This document shows positions 1 to 6,928 of a DNA stretch of 37,376 nucleotides, piece by piece. Both the position numbers and the translations under genes were made by a program. Origin of the DNA: a virus. The stretch spans positions 1 to 37,376 of IMG/VR virus record IMGVR_UViG_3300044490_000021. The stretch is one strand, 5' to 3'. Every line of letters starts with the position of its first letter. The stretch's first letter is position 1. The notes below the pieces were generated by a model that was given only the letters and a program-made list of their open reading frames with translations, was not told the origin of the DNA and made no database searches.

Positions 1-2
1 AA

Positions 3-170
3 CCACAGTTCCAACCTAGCGAGTTGTGGGATACAGTATTTACGGATGTACCAGTAGCCACCGTACACGGGAGTCTGGTTCCTGTGTATGCTCCTGGTCT
101 TTCAGAGTTAATGTACGTGCGACTTGGGGATCTGTATCCACCAGTTACGCACAGACAAGAAAGGGGGTAA
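3..170 (+). CDS. C-terminal fragment of unknown upstream gene (partial)
   Basis: The frame beginning at base 3 is open from the window edge to TAA at 168-170, giving 55 codons with no start inside the window. The readable peptide ends in LYPPVTHRQERG and is rich in Val, Pro and Leu; I recognise no family. It stops six bases before the TTG start of the next gene, and the AAGGGGG that serves as that gene's ribosome binding site lies inside its last codons. This spacing fits an operon running in from the left. An open frame of this length can occur by chance, so confidence is moderate. Confidence 0.55.
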   Translation, partial: PQFQPSELWDTVFTDVPVATVHGSLVPVYAPGLSELMYVRLGDLYPPVTHRQERG

Positions 171-176
171 GTAGTA

Positions 177-719
177 TTGGCCGAGTTTAAGCAACTGAAT
201 GTGAAGTTGAACGCTGCTATCTATGAAGCATTCATAGCCGCATGCACACGCAACAAGGTGAGCATGTCTGGCCAAGTGAAGCAGATGATAATGGATTACA
301 TCGCTGGTTCTTGGCCTGAAGAGTTCATGCTTGAGGAATGTAAAGCATGTGGCAAACAACTAATGCATATGAACAAGACGATGGCGTACTGTAGCCATGA
401 ATGTGCTGGCATTACAAGGCTACCGAGATCAATCTTAGTAGGTCACACAGCAGTGATCTCAAACACTGGAGTATACGGACATGTCTCTGTTGGTCGGGAT
501 GCCGTATCTTGTATCATATGCAACAAGCGGGTGGACCCTGGCCATTTTTTCGGCGAGGGTGCACAGGGGGTTTTTTGTCTGAAACACGCAGTGTTGTTGC
601 ATCATCGCTACCAGCAGCAGCAACAACCGCACTCGAATCCACAGATGGACGACGCTCAAAAGCTTCTCGACATGATCAAACAAGGAATAGACTTAACTAA
701 AATGGAAGGAGAAATATAA
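177..719 (+). CDS. Ribbon-helix-helix / zinc-binding protein
   Basis: This 180-residue protein looks like a small DNA-binding regulator. Residues 5-42 fit a ribbon-helix-helix (Arc/CopG-like) pattern: a short strand FKQLNVKL, a helix, a turn at KVSMSG and a second helix QVKQMIMDYI. Two cysteine clusters follow, C55-x2-C58 with C72-x3-C76, and C112-x2-C115 with C134-x2-H137, which look like two zinc knuckles. A glutamine run (146-150) precedes a charged tail. The start is TTG at 177, chosen because AAGAAAGGGGG lies about ten bases upstream and no ATG fits. One copy of the dispersed GCACAGGG motif encodes residues 128-133 between two zinc ligands. The stop overlaps the next start (TAATG). The domain reading is pattern-based inference; the target DNA is unknown. 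Confidence 0.7.
   Translation: MAEFKQLNVKLNAAIYEAFIAACTRNKVSMSGQVKQMIMDYIAGSWPEEFMLEECKACGKQLMHMNKTMAYCSHECAGITRLPRSILVGHTAVISNTGVYGHVSVGRDAVSCIICNKRVDPGHFFGEGAQGVFCLKHAVLLHHRYQQQQQPHSNPQMDDAQKLLDMIKQGIDLTKMEGEI
559..576 (+). repeat. Dispersed motif copy 1 (G-form)
   Basis: GTGCACAGGGGG followed directly by six T. It lies inside the 177-719 gene, where it is read as GAQGVF, in the same orientation as the gene. It is one of 13 copies of GCACAGGG(C/G)G plus a T-rich run in this window. Confidence 0.8.
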
Positions 720-967
720 TGGAAATAGTTCCTGGGTACACATGGAATGGCGAGAGGCTTGTGAGGAATCTGGAAGCCAGTATCCAGAGAGTGTCGTTCA
801 ATGGGCAGAGTGTAACGATACACACTAGCAGTGATGCTAGAACGTGCCAGATGTGTGGCAATCAAATTAAGAAAGGTGATAAGTATGGTGCAGGACGCAA
901 GGTTGCATACTGTATCCACTGTCTTACACCTTCATTAAAGAACATGGAGGAAGAAGAAAGTGTGTAG
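719..967 (+). CDS. Small zinc-ribbon protein, 82 aa
   Basis: The protein has an N-terminal part of about 40 residues without recognisable motifs, then a zinc ribbon with C43-x2-C46 and C65-x2-C68 (CQMCGNQI and YCIHC), and an acidic tail. It could be a nucleic-acid or protein adaptor; the sequence does not show which. Its ATG overlaps the previous stop (TAATG), with GGAAGGAG about five bases upstream, so the two genes are probably translationally coupled. Its last codons contain the GGAGG ribosome binding site and the GTG start of the following 32-codon gene. The function is not identified. Confidence 0.75.
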   Translation: MEIVPGYTWNGERLVRNLEASIQRVSFNGQSVTIHTSSDARTCQMCGNQIKKGDKYGAGRKVAYCIHCLTPSLKNMEEEESV

Positions 968-1058
968 AAACTGTGGAAGTAAAAGCATGAAATGGAATCC
1001 TCGTTTGGCAAGATGGGAATGTGTTTCTTGCGGTCACGCACAGCGTTCCCAAAGTTAG
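960..1058 (+). CDS. Very short zinc-ribbon protein, 32 aa
   Basis: GTG at 960 opens a 32-codon frame ending in TAG at 1056-1058. The peptide contains C2-x2-C5 (CRNCGS) and C21-x2-C24 (CVSCGH) spaced as a minimal rubredoxin/zinc-ribbon fold, with Trp and Arg between. GGAGG at 946-950 lies nine bases before the start, better than the chance level for such a small frame. It overlaps the end of the 719-967 gene by eight bases in another frame. The four correctly spaced cysteines plus the ribosome binding site are the evidence; there is no homology search behind this call. It could be a tiny regulator or a zinc adaptor of the transcription or replication machinery. Confidence 0.65.
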   Translation: MCRNCGSKSMKWNPRLARWECVSCGHAQRSQS

Positions 1059-1101
1059 CCGGTGGGGGCCGGATGGGCAGCCAGACCGATGGCAGACCGG
1101 C
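1058..1101. repeat. Inverted and direct repeats upstream of promoter (possible operator)
   Basis: GCCGGT at 1058-1063 is matched by ACCGGC at 1096-1101. Between them CAGACCG occurs twice, at 1082-1088 and 1093-1099, eleven bases apart, about one helical turn. The cluster lies about 33-76 bases upstream of the -35 hexamer, where a regulator could bind. No protein partner can be assigned from sequence. Confidence 0.35.
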
Positions 1102-1133
1102 GGGTGACTTTTGAAAATTGGTCCCCAAAGGTA

Positions 1134-1162
1134 TTGACAAAGGTGCCTATCTGTGCTATAAT
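1134..1162 (+). promoter_or_regulatory. Consensus sigma70-type promoter
   Basis: TTGACA at 1134-1139 and TATAAT at 1157-1162 are both perfect hexamers, separated by exactly 17 bases. Transcription should start near 1169-1171, giving a leader of about 120 bases before the ATG at 1291. This is the only perfect promoter I found on either strand. It suggests that the host RNA polymerase reads this operon strongly, probably early in infection. Confidence 0.9.
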
Positions 1163-1168
1163 GTAGGT

Positions 1169-1270
1169 GTGCCTGGGGGATACCCGCGCCCGACCCATCC
1201 CCCTGCCATTGGACGCCCCGTGGGGGTGTCTATCAGAATCTGTAGCAATAAAATGTTGCTACTGTTTTTT
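1169..1270 (+). ncRNA. Structured leader RNA ending in intrinsic-terminator-like hairpin
   Basis: Between the promoter and the 1291 gene lie three potential hairpins. The first is GGGGGAT (1175-1181) with ATCCCCC (1197-1203). The second is GACGCCCC (1212-1219) with GGGGTGTC (1223-1230), using one G-U pair. The third is GTAGCAA (1242-1248) with TTGCTAC (1256-1262), followed by TG and six T. The last fits a weak rho-independent terminator that would release an RNA of about 100 nt, or act as an attenuator just before the ribosome binding site at 1277-1283. Whether it is a free small RNA or a cis-regulatory leader cannot be decided from sequence. I recognised no known riboswitch core. Confidence 0.5.
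1242..1270 (+). terminator. Intrinsic terminator / attenuator in leader
   Basis: A perfect 7-bp stem (1242-1248 / 1256-1262) with a 7-base loop, followed by T at 1265-1270. The stem is short and only partly GC, so termination would probably be partial. It ends about 20 bases before the 1291 start codon, a layout typical of attenuation. Confidence 0.5.
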
Positions 1271-1290
1271 CTCGCGAAAGGAGAAATGAA

Positions 1291-1659
1291 ATGCAAGTCG
1301 CTAATGCAGGTAATGTGGATCGCAATAAGAAGTTGAGCCCCGTAGCCGCTGGAATGTTGATGGGCAAGTCCGGTTCACACATCAGTAAATTGCAGGCTGA
1401 TGAGATTCTTCCTCGCAATCTTACTGTTGGTGCTGTTCTGGATTATATTGCGACTGCTGATACTGGTCGCCGCCGAAGCAGCAAGAATGATGGTGAGCGC
1501 ATGTGGTACTTGACATGCGACGAGGCTACTGCTCAGCAGATCATCAATACGTTCCGTGTACGTATTGATGATCCGCGCGAACTTGCGAAGCAGCGTGCAG
1601 AAGAGGCGAAGGAGAAGGCTCGCAAGGATCTGGAGGAACTCGGCCTCGTTCCTGCGTAA
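1291..1659 (+). CDS. Small HTH-like DNA-binding protein, 122 aa
   Basis: Residues 16-52 read as a helix-turn-helix of the phage Nu1/excisionase kind: LSPVAAGMLMGKSGSHISKL, then a LTVGAVLDYI helix. The C-terminal 30 residues are a charged helix rich in Glu, Lys and Ala. The ATG at 1291 follows AAAGGAG (1277-1283) by seven bases; an overlapping ATG at 1286 is in another frame. It is the first gene after the consensus promoter and leader, so it is probably made early and abundantly. Its codons (many CGC, CGT, GCT) differ from its neighbours and resemble those of the 6929 SSB-like gene. It could be a repressor or activator of the phage, and is a candidate binder of the dispersed motif, but that link is only inference. 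Small terminase-type function is an alternative. Confidence 0.6.
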   Translation: MQVANAGNVDRNKKLSPVAAGMLMGKSGSHISKLQADEILPRNLTVGAVLDYIATADTGRRRSSKNDGERMWYLTCDEATAQQIINTFRVRIDDPRELAKQRAEEAKEKARKDLEELGLVPA

Positions 1660-1674
1660 AACATAAGCAGTAGA

Positions 1675-1702
1675 GAAACTACTACAATGGCGTAGTAGTT
1701 TC
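1675..1702. terminator. Perfect 11-bp inverted repeat after the HTH gene
   Basis: GAAACTACTAC (1675-1685) and GTAGTAGTTTC (1692-1702) pair perfectly around a 6-base loop. It begins 16 bases after the TAA of the 1291 gene. It lacks a following T-run, so it is either a weak terminator, an RNA 3'-end stabiliser, or an operator for a dimeric protein. A C/A-rich stretch follows up to the ribosome binding site of the next gene (AAAGGAG, 1757-1763). Confidence 0.5.
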
Positions 1703-1774
1703 CCGCATACACACCACACACACGCCCCACGCCCCACGTGGCGATTTCATTCTACAGAAAGGAGTATTCCAAAT

Positions 1775-2719
1775 ATGCCAGATGTTTCTACTACGTCCGA
1801 AAAGAAACCCCCTGTGCACTCCGGCGGGCCAGACCTGTGTATGTTGCGTCAGTGGTTTGGATCGTTTACTAAAGAGGAATTAGTAAACATGCTTGCCACT
1901 ATAATGTATACTGGAATACCTCCGGTGATTCCAGACGCAGCCTTGATAAAAGAAGTAAAGGTTTCTCGTGGACGTGGTCGCCCAAAGGGTAGCACAGTAG
2001 TTGGACTGACTAGTAATCTGCTGAAAGTGCTAGGTAAATACTACCCCATGCCAGCAGAAGAACTCAATCTTTCCATAATTGCAAAGGAAATGAATGTAGC
2101 AGTAAGCACACTTGTACGCTACCGAGAACACGTGGAGTATCTACCACCATACTTGCAATCATACTTCTTGGACATTCCTAACGTGCACATAGCGCCACGC
2201 TTTCCTCTCATCTGGAGAGCGGTGCTGGACATACACAATCACATGTTGATTGCAGCAGAACCTGGACGCATCATTCCTATCTATGCACTACATGCTAGAT
2301 TGTGGGGAGCAAAGGCATTGAGCATTTCAGTTCGTACTTTGGGGGATCACAAACTAGCGAGAGCAGAACAGCAGGAATTGAATCGTGTGTTTGATCCTAA
2401 TCTACTTAGCGTATTCGAACACGCAGGTTGGCCAAAGATACAAGTTCCTTCTGTACCTGGTGGTGCTGGTTGTGCAGATGGATGTCACATAGTTGAAGCA
2501 TATATTCACGGGCATGTACCAAAGACAGTGGGTGGATGGCGAGAACTACTGTGTATGTCCAGTAAACTTCCGAAAGGTGTGGTCTTGGACACGCAAGATA
2601 AGAAGGACTTTATTGCTCCAAGAACACTAAAGGATGTATACCAGCAGATCCTGTCACCAGTCTGGAATGAAGGAGAGGACATAATTGGCTCGCCAAGTCA
2701 ACCATTACCTACAGGTTAA
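1775..2719 (+). CDS. AT-hook and HTH-containing protein, 314 aa
   Basis: I do not recognise the family. Residues 64-73 contain an AT-hook-like core, SRGRGRPKGS, which in known proteins binds the minor groove of AT-rich DNA. Residues about 96-118 (ELNLSIIAKEMNVAVSTLVRY) fit a helix-turn-helix. The C-terminal half is about 200 residues without a clear motif and contains a CADGCH stretch. The start is ATG with AAAGGAG upstream. Copy 2 of the dispersed motif encodes residues 9-16 near the N-terminus (KKPPVHS), which is likely an unstructured tail. The gene lies directly before the RuvC-like gene, overlapping it by 35 bases. A role in DNA binding, perhaps at the replication origin, is inference. 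Confidence 0.65.
   Translation: MPDVSTTSEKKPPVHSGGPDLCMLRQWFGSFTKEELVNMLATIMYTGIPPVIPDAALIKEVKVSRGRGRPKGSTVVGLTSNLLKVLGKYYPMPAEELNLSIIAKEMNVAVSTLVRYREHVEYLPPYLQSYFLDIPNVHIAPRFPLIWRAVLDIHNHMLIAAEPGRIIPIYALHARLWGAKALSISVRTLGDHKLARAEQQELNRVFDPNLLSVFEHAGWPKIQVPSVPGGAGCADGCHIVEAYIHGHVPKTVGGWRELLCMSSKLPKGVVLDTQDKKDFIAPRTLKDVYQQILSPVWNEGEDIIGSPSQPLPTG
1799..1819 (-). repeat. Dispersed motif copy 2 (C-form on + strand)
   Basis: GAAAAGAAA then CCCCCTGTGCAC; the reverse complement is GTGCACAGGGGG then TTTCTTTTC. It lies inside the 1775 gene in opposite orientation and is read as KKPPVH. The 21 bases are identical to copy 13 inside the giant gene. Confidence 0.8.
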
Positions 2720-3212
2720 GATAAAATTTCCCGGAAACTTTTTGGATAAGTTTCCTATCCTGGGAATAGATCCGGGAAAAACAATTGGCATGTGCTATGC
2801 CACTGCAGAGATAGATGAGGAGACACACGCGGGCATCGTGTATCTATCTCTGTTTGATATTTCTTGGCCATCTGACGTGGATGTTCTGCAAGGAATGTTC
2901 AAACGTCAGGACAAACGACCAAGCACTGTGGTGATCGAGTGCTTTCGTTTGTTTCCTCACAAAGCAACAGCCTTAATCGGTGACGATTTCATTCCGTCAC
3001 AGGTCATAGGCTTCTTGCGTATTCAGTGTATGGATTACAGCACGTTGTTTGTGGAACAGATGTCTTCCATTAAGGCTGCATGGAAGGCACCAGCACTTGC
3101 GGCTTTTGGAATTGATCTCAAAGGCGTACCACATCATTCAAGAGACGCATTAATCCACGTAGTTCACTACTTAGTAGAGGAGGCAAAGCGTGCGCGAAAA
3201 GAAAAAACTTAA
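2685..3212 (+). CDS. RuvC-like (RNase H-fold) nuclease
   Basis: The 175-residue protein has the RNase H-fold resolvase signature: GIDPGKTIG at 27-35 with catalytic D29, VVIECF at 82-87 with E85, and SRDALIH at 152-158 with D154. This is the arrangement of RuvC/YqgF-like Holliday junction resolvases, which cut branched DNA using two metal ions; phages use such enzymes to debranch replicating DNA before packaging. The TTG start at 2685 is supported by AGGAGAGG at 2671-2678. This start makes the gene overlap the previous one by 35 bases. It overlaps the SNF2 helicase gene by 23 bases. A later start would still keep the catalytic core. Confidence 0.82.
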   Translation: MARQVNHYLQVKIKFPGNFLDKFPILGIDPGKTIGMCYATAEIDEETHAGIVYLSLFDISWPSDVDVLQGMFKRQDKRPSTVVIECFRLFPHKATALIGDDFIPSQVIGFLRIQCMDYSTLFVEQMSSIKAAWKAPALAAFGIDLKGVPHHSRDALIHVVHYLVEEAKRARKEKT

Positions 3213-4599
3213 AGAAATGCGAGCAGTTCGTGATAAGGGACATGCAAAGTCGCCTTGGCCCTACCAGATGAATGGTGCACGTTTTCTGCAAACGAGAGGC
3301 GGTGCTCTGCTAGGAGATCAAGTAGGTCTAGGTAAGACTCTCCAAGCAATCATTGCTGTGCAGAAATGTGGACTTCCCAATGTGCTCTTGGTAGTTCCGA
3401 ATAGCCACAAGAAGTGGTGGATTCAGGAGATCATAGCGCAAGAGCGCATTGCGTTTGATGTCCAGGATGTGAAGATTGAGTTACTAGGCAATCTTCCAGT
3501 CGTGCAGATTATCTTTTCTGGTGGGAAGAAACGTGTGTGGATAGTTGCCCATCATGAAGCGCTACGCATAAACAGTCCATACTTCAAAGTACTGGACGAT
3601 GTTCAGTGGGGAACAGTTATTGTAGATGAAGTCCACAAGATTTCCAACCACGAAACGCAAAGGGCAAAAGGACTTAACGCATTAAAGAGTTGGCATAGGT
3701 GGGGACTGACAGGTTCACCGATTGCCGACAAGCCTGACAGTTTGTGGGGACTGCTACATTGGATTGCACCTGACAAGTTCACCAACAAGTGGGCATTCAT
3801 CAAGGAACACTTCTATGTGTACGAAACTTGGGGAGGAAATCTCAAACTAGGTGCATGTATAAATCCAGCAAAGTTGCAGTTAGTAACTGCCCCATATCTA
3901 CTGGTCAGGAAACTGGAAGACGTGGGCATAGAACTTCCGGAGATTACACCAGTAGAAGATCGACCTGTGCCTTTGGAGTTGATGCCACTCCAACAGAAAT
4001 ATTATGACAAGGTAGAGAATGAAGCACGCATTGACTTGATGACGCAACTAGGGATCGTGGATGTGGATCCCGAAGATTACGAACTCTATCTTGATCTGGA
4101 TGACGATGGTGCGAAGTGGATTACTAATGCACTATCTCGATTCACTGCATGTCATCGTGCAGCATCATTGCCACCTACCGACGACAACGCAAAGATGGAG
4201 TGGCTAAGAGAATACGTAGAGAATGGCGGTGAGCCTGCCGTAATCTTTACAAGATACGTAGCCACCAAGGATGCAATCATTGAGAAACTTATGGACTGGC
4301 TGCCTAAAGAAGAAGCATCAAAGTACATCGTGGGTACTTATGCCTACATGTCTCATGGCCATAACCTTCAGCATTTACATGTGCTTATTCAATGGGACTT
4401 GTCGTGGTCTAGAATTGAATATGAACAGAGCATAGGTCGTGTCCATAGACAAGGACAACTCCACCCTGTTCAAGCGTATGAACTACAATGTGAGAATACT
4501 GTGGATATGTACATCGCTGAGTTAGTACACAACAAACAAGCAACCGCTGAAATGTTGTTGAAGTGGTTGAGAAAGGAGGAAGAATATGTGGACCAGTAA
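3190..4599 (+). CDS. SNF2-family DEAD/DEAH-type helicase
   Basis: A superfamily 2 ATPase of 469 residues. Motif I is GDQVGLGKT at 42-50, motif II is DEVH at 146-149, motif III includes LTGSP, and motif VI is SIGRVHRQGQ with R417 and R420. The order and spacing fit a compact phage SNF2 protein, which translocates on duplex DNA and helps remodel replication or recombination intermediates. The start is GTG at 3190, with GAGGAGG six bases upstream inside the RuvC-like gene. Its end overlaps the small zinc protein that starts at 4586. Its place between a resolvase and a Cas4-like nuclease suggests work in recombination-dependent replication. Confidence 0.87.
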   Translation: MREKKKLKEMRAVRDKGHAKSPWPYQMNGARFLQTRGGALLGDQVGLGKTLQAIIAVQKCGLPNVLLVVPNSHKKWWIQEIIAQERIAFDVQDVKIELLGNLPVVQIIFSGGKKRVWIVAHHEALRINSPYFKVLDDVQWGTVIVDEVHKISNHETQRAKGLNALKSWHRWGLTGSPIADKPDSLWGLLHWIAPDKFTNKWAFIKEHFYVYETWGGNLKLGACINPAKLQLVTAPYLLVRKLEDVGIELPEITPVEDRPVPLELMPLQQKYYDKVENEARIDLMTQLGIVDVDPEDYELYLDLDDDGAKWITNALSRFTACHRAASLPPTDDNAKMEWLREYVENGGEPAVIFTRYVATKDAIIEKLMDWLPKEEASKYIVGTYAYMSHGHNLQHLHVLIQWDLSWSRIEYEQSIGRVHRQGQLHPVQAYELQCENTVDMYIAELVHNKQATAEMLLKWLRKEEEYVDQ

Positions 4600-4750
4600 G
4601 CCTAAGCAAAAGTACACACGTCCTTCTGTCTCTTACGAAACGCGCAAGTGCAGTTTGTGTAAGGAGCCTATTGCTTCCGGAGTTCCACATTATGTGGTTG
4701 AAGGAGAAGACGAAGAAACCAGATACTATCACAAGGAGTGCCTGCTATGA
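4586..4750 (+). CDS. Small treble-clef zinc protein, 54 aa
   Basis: ATG at 4586 opens 54 codons ending in TGA at 4748-4750. The peptide has C22-x2-C25 and H49-x2-C52 (CSLC and YHKEC), a treble-clef or PARP-finger-like zinc site. GAAAGGAGGA lies just upstream. It overlaps the SNF2 gene by 14 bases and the next gene by ATGA, so it sits in a tightly coupled operon. The basic N-terminus (KPKQKYTRP) would suit nucleic-acid binding. It resembles the 719 and 12714 zinc proteins only in fold type. The function is unknown. Confidence 0.7.
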   Translation: MWTSKPKQKYTRPSVSYETRKCSLCKEPIASGVPHYVVEGEDEETRYYHKECLL

Positions 4751-5829
4751 ATGAGATCCACACCAGTAGCATTTCAGGATTCAATCATTGTCCACGTGCG
4801 TGGTATCTTGTAGATAGAGATATGGGTCTAGGATATAGGCCCAAACTACAGGATGTAAAACTTCAGTTCGGCACAATGATGCACCGAGCATTGGAGTTAC
4901 ACTATCTTGGTGGTATGCCACTTAAGGCATCGTGGGCAAGTGCTGTTCAAGATGAGATCCTGGCAGCAACCAACAATGGACAGAAGCCTTTGATGTTGGA
5001 ACAACGGGCTCAATTAAATCTTCAAGCTGCATCAGGACTTGGTGTAATCAAAGGCTATGAATCTTGGATTGCATCTTCAGGCAACGATCCATACTCTGAC
5101 TACAATCTAAGGTTCCTGGACATGGAGCGTGCATTCGTATTCCAACCAGATGGCTGTAGTTTCAAAGTCGGAGGAAAGTGGGACGGAGTTGTCGAATCCA
5201 GATCGGATGGTGAAACGTACATCTTTGAAACAAAGACATGTGCCAGTGTAGATTCTACACTACGTGGGATTATGTGGGATCCTCAGCCCCAGTTGTACGC
5301 ATGGGCTGCAAGCAACATTCTAGGTAAGCAGATACAAGGCGTTGTCTATAACCTGGTAACCAGCATCAATCCATTCGACATACCATTGTTGAAGAACGGA
5401 CTTCCTAGCAAAGGAGTAAAGTCTACAGTCAAGTCAACCTATGAAGTTTACTTGATGACTTTGCTTCAGCGTGCAGAAGCCACGGGGAATAGTGTTGAGA
5501 CTGTGCTTGCAAACTATGCAGAGGAACTTGCTTACATGAGAACTAGTTCTCCAAGATTGTACGTACGTCACCTGCATAGAGTGAGCGCAGCAATGCAAGA
5601 GCAAACAGCAAAGCACGTCACACGATTTTCTGAACTTATGGACAGAGCCTTGAATAAGGCAGCAGATGGAAACTACCCATTGCCTTACAAGTCACGGTTC
5701 ACGTGTCCAAATTGCAGAGTACGTATGGTGTGTTTAGCAATGGACGAGGGAGCGGACTGGCGGGAACTGTTGGAACGCGACTTCGAAAAAGTATCTAGAA
5801 GAGAGGAGGATGAAGACAGTGACGCTTAG
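4747..5829 (+). CDS. Cas4/RecB-like PD-(D/E)XK exonuclease with Fe-S cluster
   Basis: The protein has the Cas4/AddB plan. C15 sits in NHCPRAWYL near the N-terminus and three cysteines close the protein (C320, C323 and C329 in CPNCRVRMVC), together a 4Fe-4S site. The nuclease core is H46 (GTMMHRALE), D146 (GGKWDGVV) and E161-x-K163 (FETKT). Such enzymes resect DNA ends; beside an annealing ATPase and SSB this is probably the recombination exonuclease. I chose ATG at 4747 over an upstream in-frame GTG at 4738, because AAGGAG at 4733-4738 is correctly spaced only for 4747, and it makes an ATGA overlap. The length is 360 residues. No CRISPR array accompanies it. Confidence 0.85.
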   Translation: MNEIHTSSISGFNHCPRAWYLVDRDMGLGYRPKLQDVKLQFGTMMHRALELHYLGGMPLKASWASAVQDEILAATNNGQKPLMLEQRAQLNLQAASGLGVIKGYESWIASSGNDPYSDYNLRFLDMERAFVFQPDGCSFKVGGKWDGVVESRSDGETYIFETKTCASVDSTLRGIMWDPQPQLYAWAASNILGKQIQGVVYNLVTSINPFDIPLLKNGLPSKGVKSTVKSTYEVYLMTLLQRAEATGNSVETVLANYAEELAYMRTSSPRLYVRHLHRVSAAMQEQTAKHVTRFSELMDRALNKAADGNYPLPYKSRFTCPNCRVRMVCLAMDEGADWRELLERDFEKVSRREEDEDSDA

Positions 5830-6109
5830 GAGAATACCAGTTCCCGATATAGATCCGGATGAAAACCAAGAACTTATCCTTATGCCTAACATTGCACCTG
5901 CAGTAATCAGTCCAGAGAAACAGGAGAAGATACGTATTTTACAATCTGAAATGCTCAGGGCCTATCAGTGTTTGTCGCATCACTTTGGGGCAATCCCCAT
6001 AGAACAAATTCCACTACGACGTGGAGATCTAGTACCGTGGCTAGTACGTATCAAGGACGCATCTATGGAGTTAATAAACATTCTTGATGGAAGAAAGGAG
6101 GAAAAGTAA
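5810..6109 (+). CDS. Hypothetical protein, 99 aa
   Basis: I recognise no family. The first 35 residues are rich in Pro, Asp and Glu (VPDIDPDENQE). From about residue 36 the protein is mostly helical (PEKQEKIRILQSEMLRAYQC), ending in a charged tail. It overlaps the end of the Cas4-like gene by 20 bases and its ATG follows AGAAGAGAGG closely. The gene ends five bases before the GTG of the Sak4-like ATPase. Its position between a nuclease and an annealing ATPase suggests an accessory recombination subunit, but nothing in the sequence proves it. Confidence 0.65.
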   Translation: MKTVTLRRIPVPDIDPDENQELILMPNIAPAVISPEKQEKIRILQSEMLRAYQCLSHHFGAIPIEQIPLRRGDLVPWLVRIKDASMELINILDGRKEEK

Positions 6110-6114
6110 ACAGT

Positions 6115-6912
6115 GTGCTGATACCAGACTACAGTGATGATGGCAGTATCCTTCTTAGGATGATGGTGTATGGTGTTCCTGGTGCAGGGAAAACCACATT
6201 CGCATCAACGTTTGATGACGACCCCCGTACCTCACGTGTGCTGATTGTTGACGTTGGTGGTAACAGCATAAGCATACGTAAGAACTCACCTAAGCCGCTA
6301 GTCCTAATCCCGGAATCATTGAATGACATAGACAGAATATTCGCGTTCTGTCTACGGCAGAAACCAGACGATCCAATACGTGCGGCATTGGGAATTGACA
6401 GTGATGTCAGAATTAACACAGTAGTTATCGACACGCTTTCCGAAGTCCAACGAATGGCAATCCACGAGGAACGTGGAGTAGCGTATGCAACGGATTCTGC
6501 ATATCAGGCTGGAGTACCTTTGTCAATACGTAACACACCAACAATGCGAATTCAGGATTGGGGTGGCATCTTGCAGAAGATGACTACGCTGGCCTCAATG
6601 TTCTACAAACTTCCTATGCATGTAATCATTACATGCCAGGAGAAGTTAGAGATTGAAGAAGAGGATGGCAAGATCATATCCTCTACAGCACGCCCGTTTC
6701 TGCAAGGTGGATCCGCAGATGCAGTACCTGCATGGGCAACGTTAATTGGAAGAATAACACGTCGTCCTGTACCAGGTCGTGCATCTGTTCCATTCATGCA
6801 GTTCACAAACACAACCAGATGGTATGGCAAGAATCAAGTATCATTGACCTTGCCTAACGAAATCCAAGATCCAACTGCGTCTAAAATTCTAGATGCAGTC
6901 ATTGCAGGTTAA
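6115..6912 (+). CDS. Sak4-like RecA-fold ATPase (single-strand annealing protein)
   Basis: The protein has a Walker A at 20-28 (GVPGAGKTT, K26), a Walker B-like VVIDTLSE with D106, and a later ITCQEKLEIEE stretch. This is the compact RecA-like core of the phage AAA_24/Sak4 group, known to promote single-strand annealing together with a cognate SSB. The next gene is indeed an SSB-like protein, and the Cas4-like nuclease is upstream, completing an exonuclease-annealer-SSB set. The start is GTG at 6115, after AAAGGAGG. Its 265 residues are a normal length. A general P-loop ATPase without recombinase activity cannot be excluded from sequence alone. Confidence 0.8.
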   Translation: MLIPDYSDDGSILLRMMVYGVPGAGKTTFASTFDDDPRTSRVLIVDVGGNSISIRKNSPKPLVLIPESLNDIDRIFAFCLRQKPDDPIRAALGIDSDVRINTVVIDTLSEVQRMAIHEERGVAYATDSAYQAGVPLSIRNTPTMRIQDWGGILQKMTTLASMFYKLPMHVIITCQEKLEIEEEDGKIISSTARPFLQGGSADAVPAWATLIGRITRRPVPGRASVPFMQFTNTTRWYGKNQVSLTLPNEIQDPTASKILDAVIAG

Positions 6913-6928
6913 CGAAAGGAGAACTATC

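Noticed and set aside
4738-4746. Earlier GTG start for the Cas4-like gene
   Set aside because: It would sit directly on the AAGGAG sequence; ATG at 4747 has correct spacing and an ATGA overlap.
4747-5829. Cas4-like gene as a sign of a CRISPR-Cas system
   Set aside because: No repeat-spacer array or other cas genes; phage Cas4-like nucleases commonly belong to recombination modules.
6893-6928. Earlier ATG start for the SSB-like gene
   Set aside because: There is no ribosome binding site and it overlaps the ATPase gene; AAAGGAG fits the ATG at 6929.
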